Positions 26,856 to 35,471 of a stretch of 64,000 nt of DNA are shown here, piece by piece. This DNA comes from an uncultured Collinsella sp. (GTDB lineage Bacteria; Actinomycetota; Coriobacteriia; Coriobacteriales; Coriobacteriaceae). The number at the start of each line of letters is the position of its first letter. Position 1 is the first letter of the stretch. Under the pieces are notes generated by a model. It was not told the DNA's origin, ran no database searches, and was given only the letters and a program-made list of their open reading frames with translations. Both the position numbers and the translations under genes were made by a program. The DNA is taken from positions 22,188 to 86,187 of the forward strand of contig UQMW01000006.1 of assembly GCA_900542275.1 (NCBI GenBank), written 5' to 3'.

Positions 26856-26869
26856 AGAACAGACGTTCG
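26856..26869. promoter_or_regulatory. LexA (DinR-type) SOS box before ruvCAB
   Basis: AGAACAGACGTTCG matches the Gram-positive SOS consensus CGAACRNRYGTTCG at all but the first base. It lies 56 bases before the ruvC start, so the Holliday-junction operon is probably damage-inducible. Confidence 0.75.
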
Positions 26870-26924
26870 TGAGTAGTGCGCGGGGCCTTGCCTTGCGCTT
26901 GGTAAAAGACGAGGGGAGGTTGGC

Positions 26925-27446
26925 TTGGTTATTTTGGGCATCGACCCCGGTTTGGCTCATACGGGTTGGGGGATTATCGAGGAGCGGCGTGGCGAGGTTC
27001 GCTGCCGTGCCTACGGCTGCATCGAGACCAGTGCCGGAAGTCCGCTCGCGGTGCGCCTGTCGCATATCGCCCGCGACCTCAAGGGTGTCGTGGAGCGTTA
27101 TCGACCCGATACCGCTGCCATCGAGAGCATTTACTTTGGCGCCAACGTTCGCTCGGCCATCCCTACGGCGCATGCCCGCGGCGCTGCGCTTGTGGCGCTT
27201 TCGGAGTGCGCGCTCGAGATTGGCGAGTACACGCCTATGCAGATTAAGCAGGCTGTTGTGGGCACCGGAGCCGCAGATAAGCGGCAGGTCGCCTACATGG
27301 TGCGCACGCTCACGCAGCTCGATCACGACCCGCATCCCGACCATGCCGCCGATGCCCTGGCCTGCGCCATCTGCCACGTTAACCTCAGCCGTACCCGGGC
27401 GCTTACCGGCGGCGAGTTCTATCAACAGAGAGGAACCGGATACTGA
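26925..27446 (+). CDS. ruvC: Crossover junction endodeoxyribonuclease RuvC
   Basis: Cuts Holliday junctions symmetrically as a dimer, after branch migration by RuvAB. The 173-residue protein has the RNase H-fold acidic residues in LGIDPG (D7), AIESIYFG, and the C-terminal DHAADALACA. It starts at a TTG that is 4 bases after a GAGGGGAGGT site; no ATG fits the conserved N-terminus. It is the first gene of ruvCAB, and its stop overlaps the ruvA start (TGATG). Confidence 0.95.
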   Translation: MVILGIDPGLAHTGWGIIEERRGEVRCRAYGCIETSAGSPLAVRLSHIARDLKGVVERYRPDTAAIESIYFGANVRSAIPTAHARGAALVALSECALEIGEYTPMQIKQAVVGTGAADKRQVAYMVRTLTQLDHDPHPDHAADALACAICHVNLSRTRALTGGEFYQQRGTGY

Positions 27447-28066
27447 TGATCTCCCAGCTCCACGGAACGCTTGTCGAGGCCACGATGAGCTCTGCTGTCG
27501 TCGATGTGTCGGGCGTTGGCTTTGAGCTCGGCATCTCGGGCAGCACTGCGGCCACGTTGCCGACGCCCGGCGGCGAGGTCCGCCTCTACACGCGTATGCA
27601 GGTGCGCGAGGACGCCATGACACTTTTCGGTTTTTCCTCTAAGGATGAGCGCACGATGTTCGATCGGCTCGTGTCTGTCTCGGGCGTTGGCCCGCGCTTG
27701 GCGCTCGCCGTGCTTTCCACCTATACCGTGGGGCAATTGTATTCGCTGGTGATGGCCGAGGACGACAAGGGCATGGCCAAGGTGCCCGGTGTGGGCAAAA
27801 AGACAGCTCAGCGTCTGATCCTGGAGCTCAAGAGCACCTTTGCCAAGGACAAGGGCTTTGTGCCGGTCGACGTGATTCCCGGCCAGGTTGCGATGCCCGT
27901 GCCCGCTGCCGCTCCCTCGGCCATCGATGACGCCCGTGCGGCGCTCCTTTCCATGGGCTTTAGCCCGCAGGAGACCGATGTCGCTCTGAGCGGGTATGAT
28001 GGGCAGGATATGCGTGTCGAGGATCTGCTCGGCGCGGCGCTTAAGCGACTCGGAATGGATGCGTGA
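27446..28066 (+). CDS. ruvA: Holliday junction DNA helicase subunit RuvA
   Basis: A tetramer that holds the Holliday junction and recruits RuvB. The 206-residue protein has the N-terminal OB domain (MISQLHGTLVE...), two helix-hairpin-helix motifs (SVSGVGPRLALAVL and KVPGVGKKTAQRLI) and a C-terminal RuvB-binding domain (AALLSMGF) after a Pro/Ala linker. Its start codon overlaps the ruvC stop and its stop overlaps the ruvB start. Confidence 0.96.
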   Translation: MISQLHGTLVEATMSSAVVDVSGVGFELGISGSTAATLPTPGGEVRLYTRMQVREDAMTLFGFSSKDERTMFDRLVSVSGVGPRLALAVLSTYTVGQLYSLVMAEDDKGMAKVPGVGKKTAQRLILELKSTFAKDKGFVPVDVIPGQVAMPVPAAAPSAIDDARAALLSMGFSPQETDVALSGYDGQDMRVEDLLGAALKRLGMDA

Positions 28067-29133
28067 TGTGGGAAGCCGATGACTCTCAGGACCTGTGGGC
28101 GACGCCCGGCAACTCGCCGGCGGCATCCATGGCGCACGGCGAGCGCATGGTGGGCTCGGAGCTGACGGCCGAGGACCTCGATGTCGATCGCACTTTGCGC
28201 CCCCAGCGCCTGGACGATTACTGCGGCCAGGAGCATATCAAGCAGAGCCTGCGCGTGTTGATCGAAGCGGCGCAGAGCCGTGGCGAGACGCTCGACCACG
28301 TGATTTTCTCGGGTCCTCCGGGCCTGGGCAAGACCACGCTGGCCACCGTTATCGCCAACGAGCTGGGCGCTCAGATCAAGACCACGAGTGGCCCTGCCAT
28401 CGCGCGCACGGGCGACCTGGCGGCCATCCTTACTAACTTGCAGCCGGGTGATGTGCTGTTTATCGACGAGATCCACCGCCTCAACCGTTCGGTCGAGGAG
28501 GTACTGTACCCCGCGATGGAGGACTTTGCCCTCGATATCGTGATTGGCAAGGGTCCGGCGGCGCGCTCGATTCGCCTGGATATTCCCAAGTTTACGTTGG
28601 TAGCGGCAACGACCCGCTCAGGCATGTTGACAGGCCCGTTGCGCGACCGCTTTGGCATTTCATATCGCCTGGATTACTACACGGTCGAGGAGCTCGCGCA
28701 GATTGTGACGCGCTCGGCGACTATCCTGGGCGTGACGATCGACCACCCCAGTGCACTCGAGATCGGCTCGCGTTCGCGCGGCACGCCACGTCTTGCCAAC
28801 CGCCTGCTCAAGCGCGTGCGCGATTACGCACAGGTGCGCGGCAACGGTCCCATTGAGCTCGATATCTGCCGTCAGGCACTCGAGTTCTTTGAGATCGACG
28901 AGCTCGGTCTGGACTGGATGGATATTCGCATTTTGGAGACGCTCGCCAAGACGTTCTCCGGTCGTGCCGTGGGACTTACGACCCTTGCCAGCGCGGTGGG
29001 CGAGGACCCGGGCACGCTCGAGGATGTCTATGAGCCCTATCTGCTGCAGTGCGGGCTGATGATTCGTACACCGCAGGGCCGTCAGGCAACCCTTCGCACC
29101 TTTGAGCACCTGGGGATTGAACCTACCATTTAG
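28066..29133 (+). CDS. ruvB: Holliday junction branch migration ATPase RuvB
   Basis: The hexameric AAA+ motor of branch migration. Visible motifs are Walker A GPPGLGKTT, Walker B LFIDEIHRL, sensor 1 AATTRSG, the arginine finger region GPLRDRFG, and a C-terminal winged helix. An ATG at 28066 overlaps the ruvA stop; a GTG one codon earlier is an alternative. About 355 residues, a normal length. No clear terminator follows in the 144 bases before fhs. Confidence 0.96.
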   Translation: MWEADDSQDLWATPGNSPAASMAHGERMVGSELTAEDLDVDRTLRPQRLDDYCGQEHIKQSLRVLIEAAQSRGETLDHVIFSGPPGLGKTTLATVIANELGAQIKTTSGPAIARTGDLAAILTNLQPGDVLFIDEIHRLNRSVEEVLYPAMEDFALDIVIGKGPAARSIRLDIPKFTLVAATTRSGMLTGPLRDRFGISYRLDYYTVEELAQIVTRSATILGVTIDHPSALEIGSRSRGTPRLANRLLKRVRDYAQVRGNGPIELDICRQALEFFEIDELGLDWMDIRILETLAKTFSGRAVGLTTLASAVGEDPGTLEDVYEPYLLQCGLMIRTPQGRQATLRTFEHLGIEPTI

Positions 29134-29277
29134 GGCGCTTTGTTTTGGCGGGCTGTTAAGCTATCGCTGAGCATTGGATAAACATATCGCCATTCATCGG
29201 TTACGGGTGTTTTACTATTGCGCGCCCGTGCTATGCTGAATTGGTCTTTTTCTCATTCGGTAACGAAAGGACCGCCC

Positions 29278-30945
29278 ATGCCTACTGACATCGAAATCGC
29301 ACGTTCTGTCACGCCGCTGCCTATTACCGAGGTGGCCAAGAACGCCGGCGTCGACGTTAAGCACCTTATTCCGTACGGCTTCGACAAGGCTAAGGTCGAC
29401 TATTCACTGCTCAACGAGCCGACTGATCACCAGGCCAAGCTCGTCCTCGTGACCGCTATCAACCCCACGCCCGCCGGCGAGGGTAAGACCACTACGACCA
29501 TCGGTCTGGCCGATGGCCTGCGCCGTCGCGGTGTCAAGAGCGCCGTGGCCCTTCGTGAGCCTTCGCTCGGTCCCGTCTTCGGCGTCAAGGGCGGTGCCGC
29601 CGGCGGTGGCTGGGCGCAGGTCATCCCCATGGAGGACATCAACCTGCACTTTACTGGTGACTTCCATGCTATTGGTGCCGCCAACAACCTGCTGGCCGCC
29701 ATGCTCGACAACCATATTCAGCAGGGCAACCAGCTCGGTATCGATGTTAAGCGCATCACCTGGAAGCGCGTTATCGACATGAACGACCGTCAGCTGCGCC
29801 ATGTCATCGACGGCATTGGCGGCAAGGCCCAGGGCGTGCCGCGCGAGGATGGCTTTGACATTACCGTTGCCTCCGAGGTCATGGCGATCCTGTGCCTGTC
29901 CACGAGCATCAACGATCTTAAGGAGCGCTTGGGCGAGATCGTTGTCGGCTACAGCTATGCCGGCGAGCCCGTCCGCGCACGCGACCTTAAGGCCCAAGGA
30001 GCTATGGCCGCACTGCTCAAGGATGCGCTCAAGCCCAATCTGGTGCAGACGCTTGAGGGTACGCCCGCGTTTGTCCACGGCGGTCCCTTCGCCAATATTG
30101 CCCACGGCTGCAACTCCATCATGGCCACGCGTATGGCTATGCGTTTTGGCGATGTCGCCATTACCGAGGCCGGTTTTGGTGCCGATCTGGGTGCCGAGAA
30201 ATTCCTGGACATCAAGTGCCGCATGACGGGCGTTCGTCCCAACGCCGTCGTGGTCGTCGCGACCGCTCGCGCCCTTAAGTACAACGGCGGTGTTGCCAAG
30301 GCCGACCTCAACGAGGAGAACCTCGAGGCACTCAAGGCTGGCATGCCCAACCTGCTGCGTCATGTCGACAACATCCAGAACGTTTATGGTCTGCCCTGCG
30401 TGGTCGCCATCAACCGTTTCCCGACGGACACCGAGGCCGAGCTCGAGCTCATCGAGTCCGAGTGCCAGAAGCTGGGCGTCAATGTGAAGCTGTCCGAGGT
30501 CTGGGCCAAGGGCGGCGAGGGCGCACTCGAGCTGGCCGATGAGGTCATGCGTCTGATTGAGCAGCCGAGCGAGCTCAAGTTTGCCTATGAGGACGGCGCC
30601 GATGTGGCCAACGCTCTTGAGGCCGTTGCCACCAAGGTCTACCGCGCCGACGGCGTTGACTTTACGCCGGCTGCCAAGCGTCAGCTCGTCGAGCTGCGCG
30701 AGAACGGCTTTGGTAACCTGCCGGTGTGCGTCGCCAAGACGCAGTACAGCTTTAGCGACAACGCCAAGGCTCTGGGCGCTCCCGAGAACTTCCGCATCAC
30801 CGTGCGCGAGCTCAAGGTTTCCGCCGGCGCCCACTTTGTGGTCGCGTTGACTGGCAGCGTTCTGACCATGCCGGGCCTGCCCAAGGTGCCCGCGGCCGAA
30901 AACATCGACGTCGATAACGACGGCAACATCACTGGCCTGTTCTAG
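29278..30945 (+). CDS. fhs: Formate-tetrahydrofolate ligase
   Basis: Makes 10-formyl-THF from formate, THF and ATP. The 555-residue protein has the nucleotide loop TPAGEGKTTTTIGL near 62-75 and long stretches typical of the family, such as REPSLGPVFGVKGGAAGGG split over 100-120. The start at 29278 is chosen for the GAAAGGA site and the conserved MPTDIEIARS. A weak promoter with -10 TATGCT lies at 29232-29237. It feeds the FchA/FolD steps encoded 12 kb away. A strong terminator follows. Confidence 0.96.
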   Translation: MPTDIEIARSVTPLPITEVAKNAGVDVKHLIPYGFDKAKVDYSLLNEPTDHQAKLVLVTAINPTPAGEGKTTTTIGLADGLRRRGVKSAVALREPSLGPVFGVKGGAAGGGWAQVIPMEDINLHFTGDFHAIGAANNLLAAMLDNHIQQGNQLGIDVKRITWKRVIDMNDRQLRHVIDGIGGKAQGVPREDGFDITVASEVMAILCLSTSINDLKERLGEIVVGYSYAGEPVRARDLKAQGAMAALLKDALKPNLVQTLEGTPAFVHGGPFANIAHGCNSIMATRMAMRFGDVAITEAGFGADLGAEKFLDIKCRMTGVRPNAVVVVATARALKYNGGVAKADLNEENLEALKAGMPNLLRHVDNIQNVYGLPCVVAINRFPTDTEAELELIESECQKLGVNVKLSEVWAKGGEGALELADEVMRLIEQPSELKFAYEDGADVANALEAVATKVYRADGVDFTPAAKRQLVELRENGFGNLPVCVAKTQYSFSDNAKALGAPENFRITVRELKVSAGAHFVVALTGSVLTMPGLPKVPAAENIDVDNDGNITGLF

Positions 30946-30970
30946 GCCTGTTGCCCCTAGCTACCTGCCC

Positions 30971-31010
30971 GCCCCGCCGTGCCCCCAAGGCCCGGCGGGG
31001 CTTTTGTTTT
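30971..31010 (+). terminator. Terminator of fhs
   Basis: A nine-base GC stem (30971-30979 with 30993-31001) is followed by a T-rich tract (CTTTTGTTTT). Confidence 0.88.
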
Positions 31011-31247
31011 CTAGCCGCGTTGAAGGCCGAAGAGCTTGGCGTTGCGCTCGGCGACCATCATGTTGATATCGGCGATTTCCATCTCGCCGTCAATGTAGGG
31101 CTGGTAGGTGCCGTATGGGTCGCCAGCCCCCAGGCTGCAACTGCCGCAGTTATCGCAGCTGCCGTTTCCGCAGCCGGCGAGTGCCAGCTTGATGATTTCC
31201 TCGCGCTCGACACGCGTCGTGTCTTTGATGAGCTTACTTTTTGCCAT
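31011..31247 (-). CDS. Small cysteine-rich protein of unknown function
   Basis: A 78-residue protein starting MAKSKLIKDTTRVERE. The middle has GCGNGSCDNCGSCSLG, four cysteines at C-x4-C-x2-C-x2-C spacing, which suggests a metal or Fe-S site. The rest is charged and predicted soluble. I prefer the start at 31247; the reading frame stays open upstream but that part is not protein-like. It converges with fhs and shares the terminator region. I do not recognise the family. The link with fhs, a one-carbon enzyme, is positional only. Confidence 0.6.
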   Translation of the reverse strand: MAKSKLIKDTTRVEREEIIKLALAGCGNGSCDNCGSCSLGAGDPYGTYQPYIDGEMEIADINMMVAERNAKLFGLQRG

Positions 31248-31384
31248 AACGTTTCTCGATTCGCTTGTTGCCACCTGTCGCGCATGTCTTGTAGATACCG
31301 ACGGACTCTGCCCATCATAGGCTTTTGCGCGGGTAGAATGCATGGATAACTTGAGGCTCACGCGCGACGGAAAGGAATCGTTGC

Positions 31385-32326
31385 ATGGATCAGGACAAGA
31401 CAACCGTGATGGGCGGCTACGGTTCCGCGCAGGCTGGCGATAGCGCCGATGCGACCCGCGTTGTTCCCAACCCCGGTTATACCGACCCTGCCGCGACGCA
31501 GCCTTCTGCCGAGCCCACCCGGGTTATGGGCTATGGCGACACGGCGCAGGATTCTTACGCTGCATCTTCGCAAGGCTCCTATGGCAACGCAGCTCCGGAC
31601 CCGTTTGATTACGTGCCGCAGAATCCCATTCCGCAGCCTCAGCAGACGACGTATATGCCTCGCACGGCGCAGTCTCGCTACGAGTCGCGCGAGCCGTATC
31701 GCGAGTACCCCAAATCGATCCCGCAGTATGGTGAGGACGAGGAAGAGACGCCGTCGCGTTCGTCGAGCGTGATCAAGAAGATCCTCATCGTACTGGCGAT
31801 CTTCTTTGCGCTGTCGGTTGTGTTTGCCATCGTGTCGGGCATGCTTAACAAACGAGGGAGTTCAACGGCCGATGCCACTGCCGAGCAAACCGAGTCCGCC
31901 TCGTCTAGCACCGTCGATCTTAGCGATATCCCGGGGCAGTACTGGTCCAACGCCAAGAAGATCCTCAAGTCGCGCGGCGCCGATCTTTCGAATGCCGTGG
32001 TCCTGACTGATGATGGCTCAACGCCCGTCGTCGATGCCAACTGGGTCGTTACTTCTGCCTACTATAACGACAACGGCAACCTCGAAATTCAACTCACGCA
32101 CAAGAACAGCTCGGGCAACTCGTCCGACGGCCAAAGCGGTACCGACAGCTCGAGCTCCAATACGCTGGAGGACTTGAGCAACAAGGCACAGGAGTTGGGA
32201 GACAAGGCCCAAGAGCTGGGCGACACGGCCCAGAACCTGGGCGACACCGCTCAGAACCTGGGTGATATGGCGACGGATGCCTGGAACGCGCTGCAAAACG
32301 GCATCTCGGGCGCGCAGGGAAACTAG
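31385..32326 (+). CDS. Single-pass membrane protein with PASTA-like extracellular domain
   Basis: A 313-residue protein. The cytoplasmic N-terminus (about 1-125) is rich in Pro, Gln, Tyr and Ser and holds three similar threonine motifs: KTTVMGGYG, ATRVVPN and PTRVMGYG. One membrane helix lies at about 130-152 (KKILIVLAIFFALSVVFAI). Outside is a domain of about 60 residues (IPGQYWSNAKKILKSRGADL...VVTSAYY) that resembles a PASTA repeat. The tail holds four to five heptads of the type AQELGDK/AQNLGDT, probably a coiled coil. A -10 TAGAAT lies at 31334. PASTA domains and phosphothreonine-type motifs suggest contact with a Ser/Thr kinase or FHA protein; this is inference. Confidence 0.65.
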   Translation: MDQDKTTVMGGYGSAQAGDSADATRVVPNPGYTDPAATQPSAEPTRVMGYGDTAQDSYAASSQGSYGNAAPDPFDYVPQNPIPQPQQTTYMPRTAQSRYESREPYREYPKSIPQYGEDEEETPSRSSSVIKKILIVLAIFFALSVVFAIVSGMLNKRGSSTADATAEQTESASSSTVDLSDIPGQYWSNAKKILKSRGADLSNAVVLTDDGSTPVVDANWVVTSAYYNDNGNLEIQLTHKNSSGNSSDGQSGTDSSSSNTLEDLSNKAQELGDKAQELGDTAQNLGDTAQNLGDMATDAWNALQNGISGAQGN

Positions 32327-32338
32327 CTGGTAAGTGGG

Positions 32339-33520
32339 CTACAGCTGCTCTGCTGGACGGTCGGGCGAGCTAAAGCCCGAATCAAACGTGACGACGCATG
32401 AGACGTTGGGCCGGCGCTCGTGCACGATGCGCGTGACGAGCTCCAGCAGCTCCTCGTCGGATATGTCAAAGCCGTCGGGGCGCACAAGGTCAAATGACAC
32501 AAAGCCATCGTGTTCGTGAAGGTCGTGGATGGAAAGCGCGGGGTCGATCTGCATGACGCCGCGCTTGACCCAGCCGCGCAGGTCGTCGCCGGTGGTGGCG
32601 ATAGGGTCGCAGTGCAGCGTGATATCGATGCCCATTTGGCGCTTGATGTCGTGCTCGATGGTGTCCAGGATCTCGTGGTGCTCAAATGCGTCGCCCTCGC
32701 CGGGCATCTCCACGTGGGCGCTGGCAAACTGACGACCGGGGCCGTAGTCGTGCACCATCAGGTCGTGTGTGCCTAGGACCTGCGGATACGACATGATCTT
32801 GTCGCGGATTGCCTGGACGAGCTTGGGGCCGGGCGCTTGTCCCAGCAACGGGCTGATGGCGTCGCGCACTAGGCCCATGCCGCTGATGCAGATGAAGATG
32901 CCCACACTCAGGCCTGCCCAGCCATCGAGGTCAAAGCCGGTCGTCTGCGAAATAAGTGCCGCCGCCAAGACCGAGCCCGAGGTGATGACGTCGTTTTTGG
33001 AGTCCTGTGCTGTGGCAATGAGTGTTTCGGAATCGATACGGTTGCCCAGCGCGCGGTTGAATGCGGCCATCCAGAATTTGACGAGCATGGACAAGACGAG
33101 AGTGGCTAGGGAGACCAGCGTGTAGGCGGTGGGGGAGGGCTTGATGATCTTGGTGACCGACTCGAGGATCAGGTTGATGCCGACGGCGCAAACTAGGACG
33201 GCGACGAACAGACCGGCTAGGTACTCGTAGCGGCCGTGGCCATAGGGGTGGCCTTCGTCTGCCGGGCGGCTGGCAAGGCGGAACCCGAGCAGGCTCACGA
33301 TGTTGCTCGAGGCGTCGGAGAGGTTGTTGAAGGCGTCGGCGATGAGCGAGACAGAGCCGGCGAGCAGGCCCGCGATGCCCTTGGCCAGGCACAGAGTGAT
33401 GTTGAGGCCAATGCAGATGAGGCTTGCGGCGAAGCCCGCGTTGGTGCGGCAGGAGGTATCGACCGGCTCGCCCTCGCTGCCGGGAACAAGCGTATGTACC
33501 AGCCGATTTACAAATAGCAT
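32339..33520 (-). CDS. Cation diffusion facilitator family transporter
   Basis: Exports divalent metal ions, probably Zn, Mn or Fe(II), in exchange for protons. The 393-residue protein has six hydrophobic segments, the metal-site region IADAFNNLSDASSN in helix 2 and ATAQDSKNDVITS in helix 5, the loop GHPYGHGRYEY, and a C-terminal cytoplasmic domain of the YiiP type (VHDYGPGRQFASAHVEMPG). The domain after that is longer than usual, about 70 residues. The start at 33520 is chosen for a GAGGA site; an upstream ATG at 33541 has none. It converges with the PASTA-like gene, with only 12 bases between stops. Confidence 0.88.
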   Translation of the reverse strand: MLFVNRLVHTLVPGSEGEPVDTSCRTNAGFAASLICIGLNITLCLAKGIAGLLAGSVSLIADAFNNLSDASSNIVSLLGFRLASRPADEGHPYGHGRYEYLAGLFVAVLVCAVGINLILESVTKIIKPSPTAYTLVSLATLVLSMLVKFWMAAFNRALGNRIDSETLIATAQDSKNDVITSGSVLAAALISQTTGFDLDGWAGLSVGIFICISGMGLVRDAISPLLGQAPGPKLVQAIRDKIMSYPQVLGTHDLMVHDYGPGRQFASAHVEMPGEGDAFEHHEILDTIEHDIKRQMGIDITLHCDPIATTGDDLRGWVKRGVMQIDPALSIHDLHEHDGFVSFDLVRPDGFDISDEELLELVTRIVHERRPNVSCVVTFDSGFSSPDRPAEQL

Positions 33521-33691
33521 AGCGGTCGTCCTCACAATCATGTTTAAGGGGATAGTGTAGCTCGCGCGGAGGCGCTGTGCACCGATGCTCAGAAAATGCA
33601 GCAATGGTCTGCCTGTGCTAACGAGCGAGCCTTCTCGTCTGCCTGGGTGGTCCATTTTGGGCCACATGGGTATGGGCATGTGCCTGTTTGC

Positions 33692-33710
33692 TCGACATAC
33701 TTAATGTCGA
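33692..33710. promoter_or_regulatory. Inverted repeat in the leader of the zinc-ribbon gene
   Basis: Perfect 7-base arms TCGACAT and ATGTCGA, with a 5-base loop, end 28 bases before the start codon. It could be an operator or an RNA stem. Confidence 0.3.
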
Positions 33711-33738
33711 CAGCCCCTGCGCAAAGGAGGATGTATCC

Positions 33739-35076
33739 ATGGACGAGATGTTTGCCATTAAATGCCAAAACTGCGGCGGCCCTATGTACTCACACCAAGC
33801 TAAACGCAGCTTTGAGTGTGCCTATTGCGGCACGGTCATCCCATGGCAGGCGGACGCCGGAGAGCCCAAGAGCGCTTTGGGCATTCGTCATACGCCGTTG
33901 ACGGTGGTGGATGGATTGCTCAAGCTCACGCATGTGTCGCAACTCGAGCGCCCGGAGGACCCGGACTGGTATTTCTTCAATTCGCACTGGCGCAATCAGT
34001 CGGTCCTGGAACATCTGCTGTGGGAGGATCGCGGCACGGCGCAGGAGTTCCAAGAGGCCACGCATGTGAGCATTCCTTGCCCCTTTTGTGGGGCGTCCTT
34101 TGAGGGCGAGTCAACGCAGCGTGTGTTTGAGTGCCCGTCCTGCGGCAACAAGATCGGCATTGCCGACCTGCTCAAGCCGGGGACGTTTAGCAAGCGTCTG
34201 ACCATGGGCGTGGGTGCGGAGTATGTGCCGGATCAGGGTATTCCCTGCGAAATCTCGCCGCAGCAGGCACGTGCCAACGCGCTGCAGCTGGTGCGCCAGT
34301 ACCCGGATGCCTTTGCCGGGCACGACGTGGAAGATGCGATCCAAAACGACATGATGCTCTTCTATTTCCCCATGGCGCTGGCGGACCTGCGCATGATGGC
34401 GAGCTTCCCGGGCAAGGGCCTGAGCAAGGAAACCCTGGTGTACTACGAGGTGCTCGACTGGGCATACCCCAGGGCAAACTACCTGGACGTTCGCCTCATG
34501 GGCATTTTGGAGCCGTGGGACTTTGCCAAGGTCGGTCCGTTCGATCCCGCCATGCAGGAAGGCGACTTCCGCGTCGTCTCCGTCGATGCGTCTACCAAGG
34601 ACCAGGTGGTCATTGATAAGTTGGCGCTTGACGTTGCGGGCAACGACGCTGAGGCTGTACTGGGGCTCAATAAAAAGAGTATCCGCACGTGGGCATGCAA
34701 GGCCCGCAAGCACAAGGACGGCCTAGTTATGGTGCCGGTGTACTTTGTCGACCGTCCGGCAACGGACGGCCGCGACGGCGAGCAGGTGCGCATTGCCGTA
34801 AACGGCCAGACGGGCCGCGCGGCCGCGGTGGTGTTTAGCGACAAGCGCGAAACGCATATCGTGGCGCCGCTCAGCCCGAGCCTGCATCTGTCCGGGGAGA
34901 GCACCGTACATGCCGCGCCCGTCGAGGTCAAATATGTTAAATCTCCGTTCCTATACCAGATCGTGCGCCGTGGAGGCGGCGAGCAACCGCGCCAGGTGGC
35001 AGCGGCAGCCGAGGGTTCCTACCGAGAGGAAAAGCCCAAACGCAAGGGATTGTTCGCTGCGATATTTGGGAAGTAG
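33739..35076 (+). CDS. Double zinc-ribbon protein of unknown function
   Basis: A 445-residue soluble protein with two zinc ribbons: C9/C12 with C28/C31 (CQNCGG...CAYCG) and a second near 113-134 (CPFCGA...CPSCG). The rest, about 300 residues, shows no motif I recognise, and there is no membrane segment. The C-terminus is basic (EKPKRKGLFAAIFGK). The start at 33739 has an AAGGAGGA site. Proteins of this build are often grouped with TFIIB-type zinc-ribbon or TerY-associated proteins; I cannot assign a function. Confidence 0.7.
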   Translation: MDEMFAIKCQNCGGPMYSHQAKRSFECAYCGTVIPWQADAGEPKSALGIRHTPLTVVDGLLKLTHVSQLERPEDPDWYFFNSHWRNQSVLEHLLWEDRGTAQEFQEATHVSIPCPFCGASFEGESTQRVFECPSCGNKIGIADLLKPGTFSKRLTMGVGAEYVPDQGIPCEISPQQARANALQLVRQYPDAFAGHDVEDAIQNDMMLFYFPMALADLRMMASFPGKGLSKETLVYYEVLDWAYPRANYLDVRLMGILEPWDFAKVGPFDPAMQEGDFRVVSVDASTKDQVVIDKLALDVAGNDAEAVLGLNKKSIRTWACKARKHKDGLVMVPVYFVDRPATDGRDGEQVRIAVNGQTGRAAAVVFSDKRETHIVAPLSPSLHLSGESTVHAAPVEVKYVKSPFLYQIVRRGGGEQPRQVAAAAEGSYREEKPKRKGLFAAIFGK

Positions 35077-35156
35077 GGAAGTGCAGCACGGGACGGCTCG
35101 CAGGCATGGGGGCTGCCATCCGGTAGTTTGGCAGGGGGTAGATGTAAATAAACGGT

Positions 35157-35293
35157 GGACCGGCTGCAAAAGGGCCGCCTCGCTGGGCAAGATCAGGTTG
35201 TGCCACGGAACCCGCTCCTCAGTTAGTCACACTTCGGAAGCGCGGGCAACGCAGGTGCAAGTGTCTTGAGGGCCGGCTGCAACCGGTCCTTTT
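35157..35293 (+). ncRNA. Candidate structured RNA with its own terminator
   Basis: No gene lies here, but the sequence has nested pairings. GGACCGG (35157-35163) can pair with CCGGTCC (35283-35289), CCTCA (35217-35221) with TGAGG (35267-35271), and ACACTT (35229-35234) with AAGTGT (35259-35264). The local terminator stem GGGCCGG/CCGGTCC (35270-35289) followed by TTTT competes with the outer pairing, as in a riboswitch or attenuator. A direct repeat CCGGCTGCAA lies at both ends. No known family (SRP, 6S, tmRNA, T-box, TPP) fits. It could also be a long 3' UTR of the zinc-ribbon gene. Confidence 0.35.
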
Positions 35294-35316
35294 CTGTGGC
35301 AGCCAATGGGCCCACA

Positions 35317-35471
35317 TCAGACGAAGGCCGCGTCTTTGCCTGTCAGGTCACGCTCGCCAGCCACGGCTAGAATGTCGTTGCCGGCGTCCATGACCGGTAT
35401 TGTTTTGTAGCGTGCATCGCAACCGCGAGTGCGCCTGCGACGGCTGCGGTGGTTTCGGTCGCAACGTGCTG
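35317..35471 (-). pseudogene. Decayed C-terminal fragment of a CBS-domain protein
   Basis: On the minus strand, right after the DUF1016 stop, the sequence reads TTAAVAGALAVAM, and after a one-base frameshift ARYKTIPVMDAGNDILAVA, then GERDLTGKDAAFV and a stop. This is the pattern of a CBS domain (alternating ALxxM, PVxDxxxxLxGxxxxRDL). No N-terminal part is found. It looks like what is left of a resident gene interrupted by the DUF1016 gene. Confidence 0.45.

Noticed and set aside
35157..35215. TPP riboswitch on the minus strand or T-box on the plus strand
   Set aside because: ACCTGATC and GGTGGACCG look similar to parts of these elements, but the CTGAGA motif and the T-box NACC core are missing and no suitable gene follows.
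35200..35260. SRP (4.5S) RNA, from a CGGAAG segment
   Set aside because: The rest of the SRP loop (GTCAGG, AGCAGCC) is absent.
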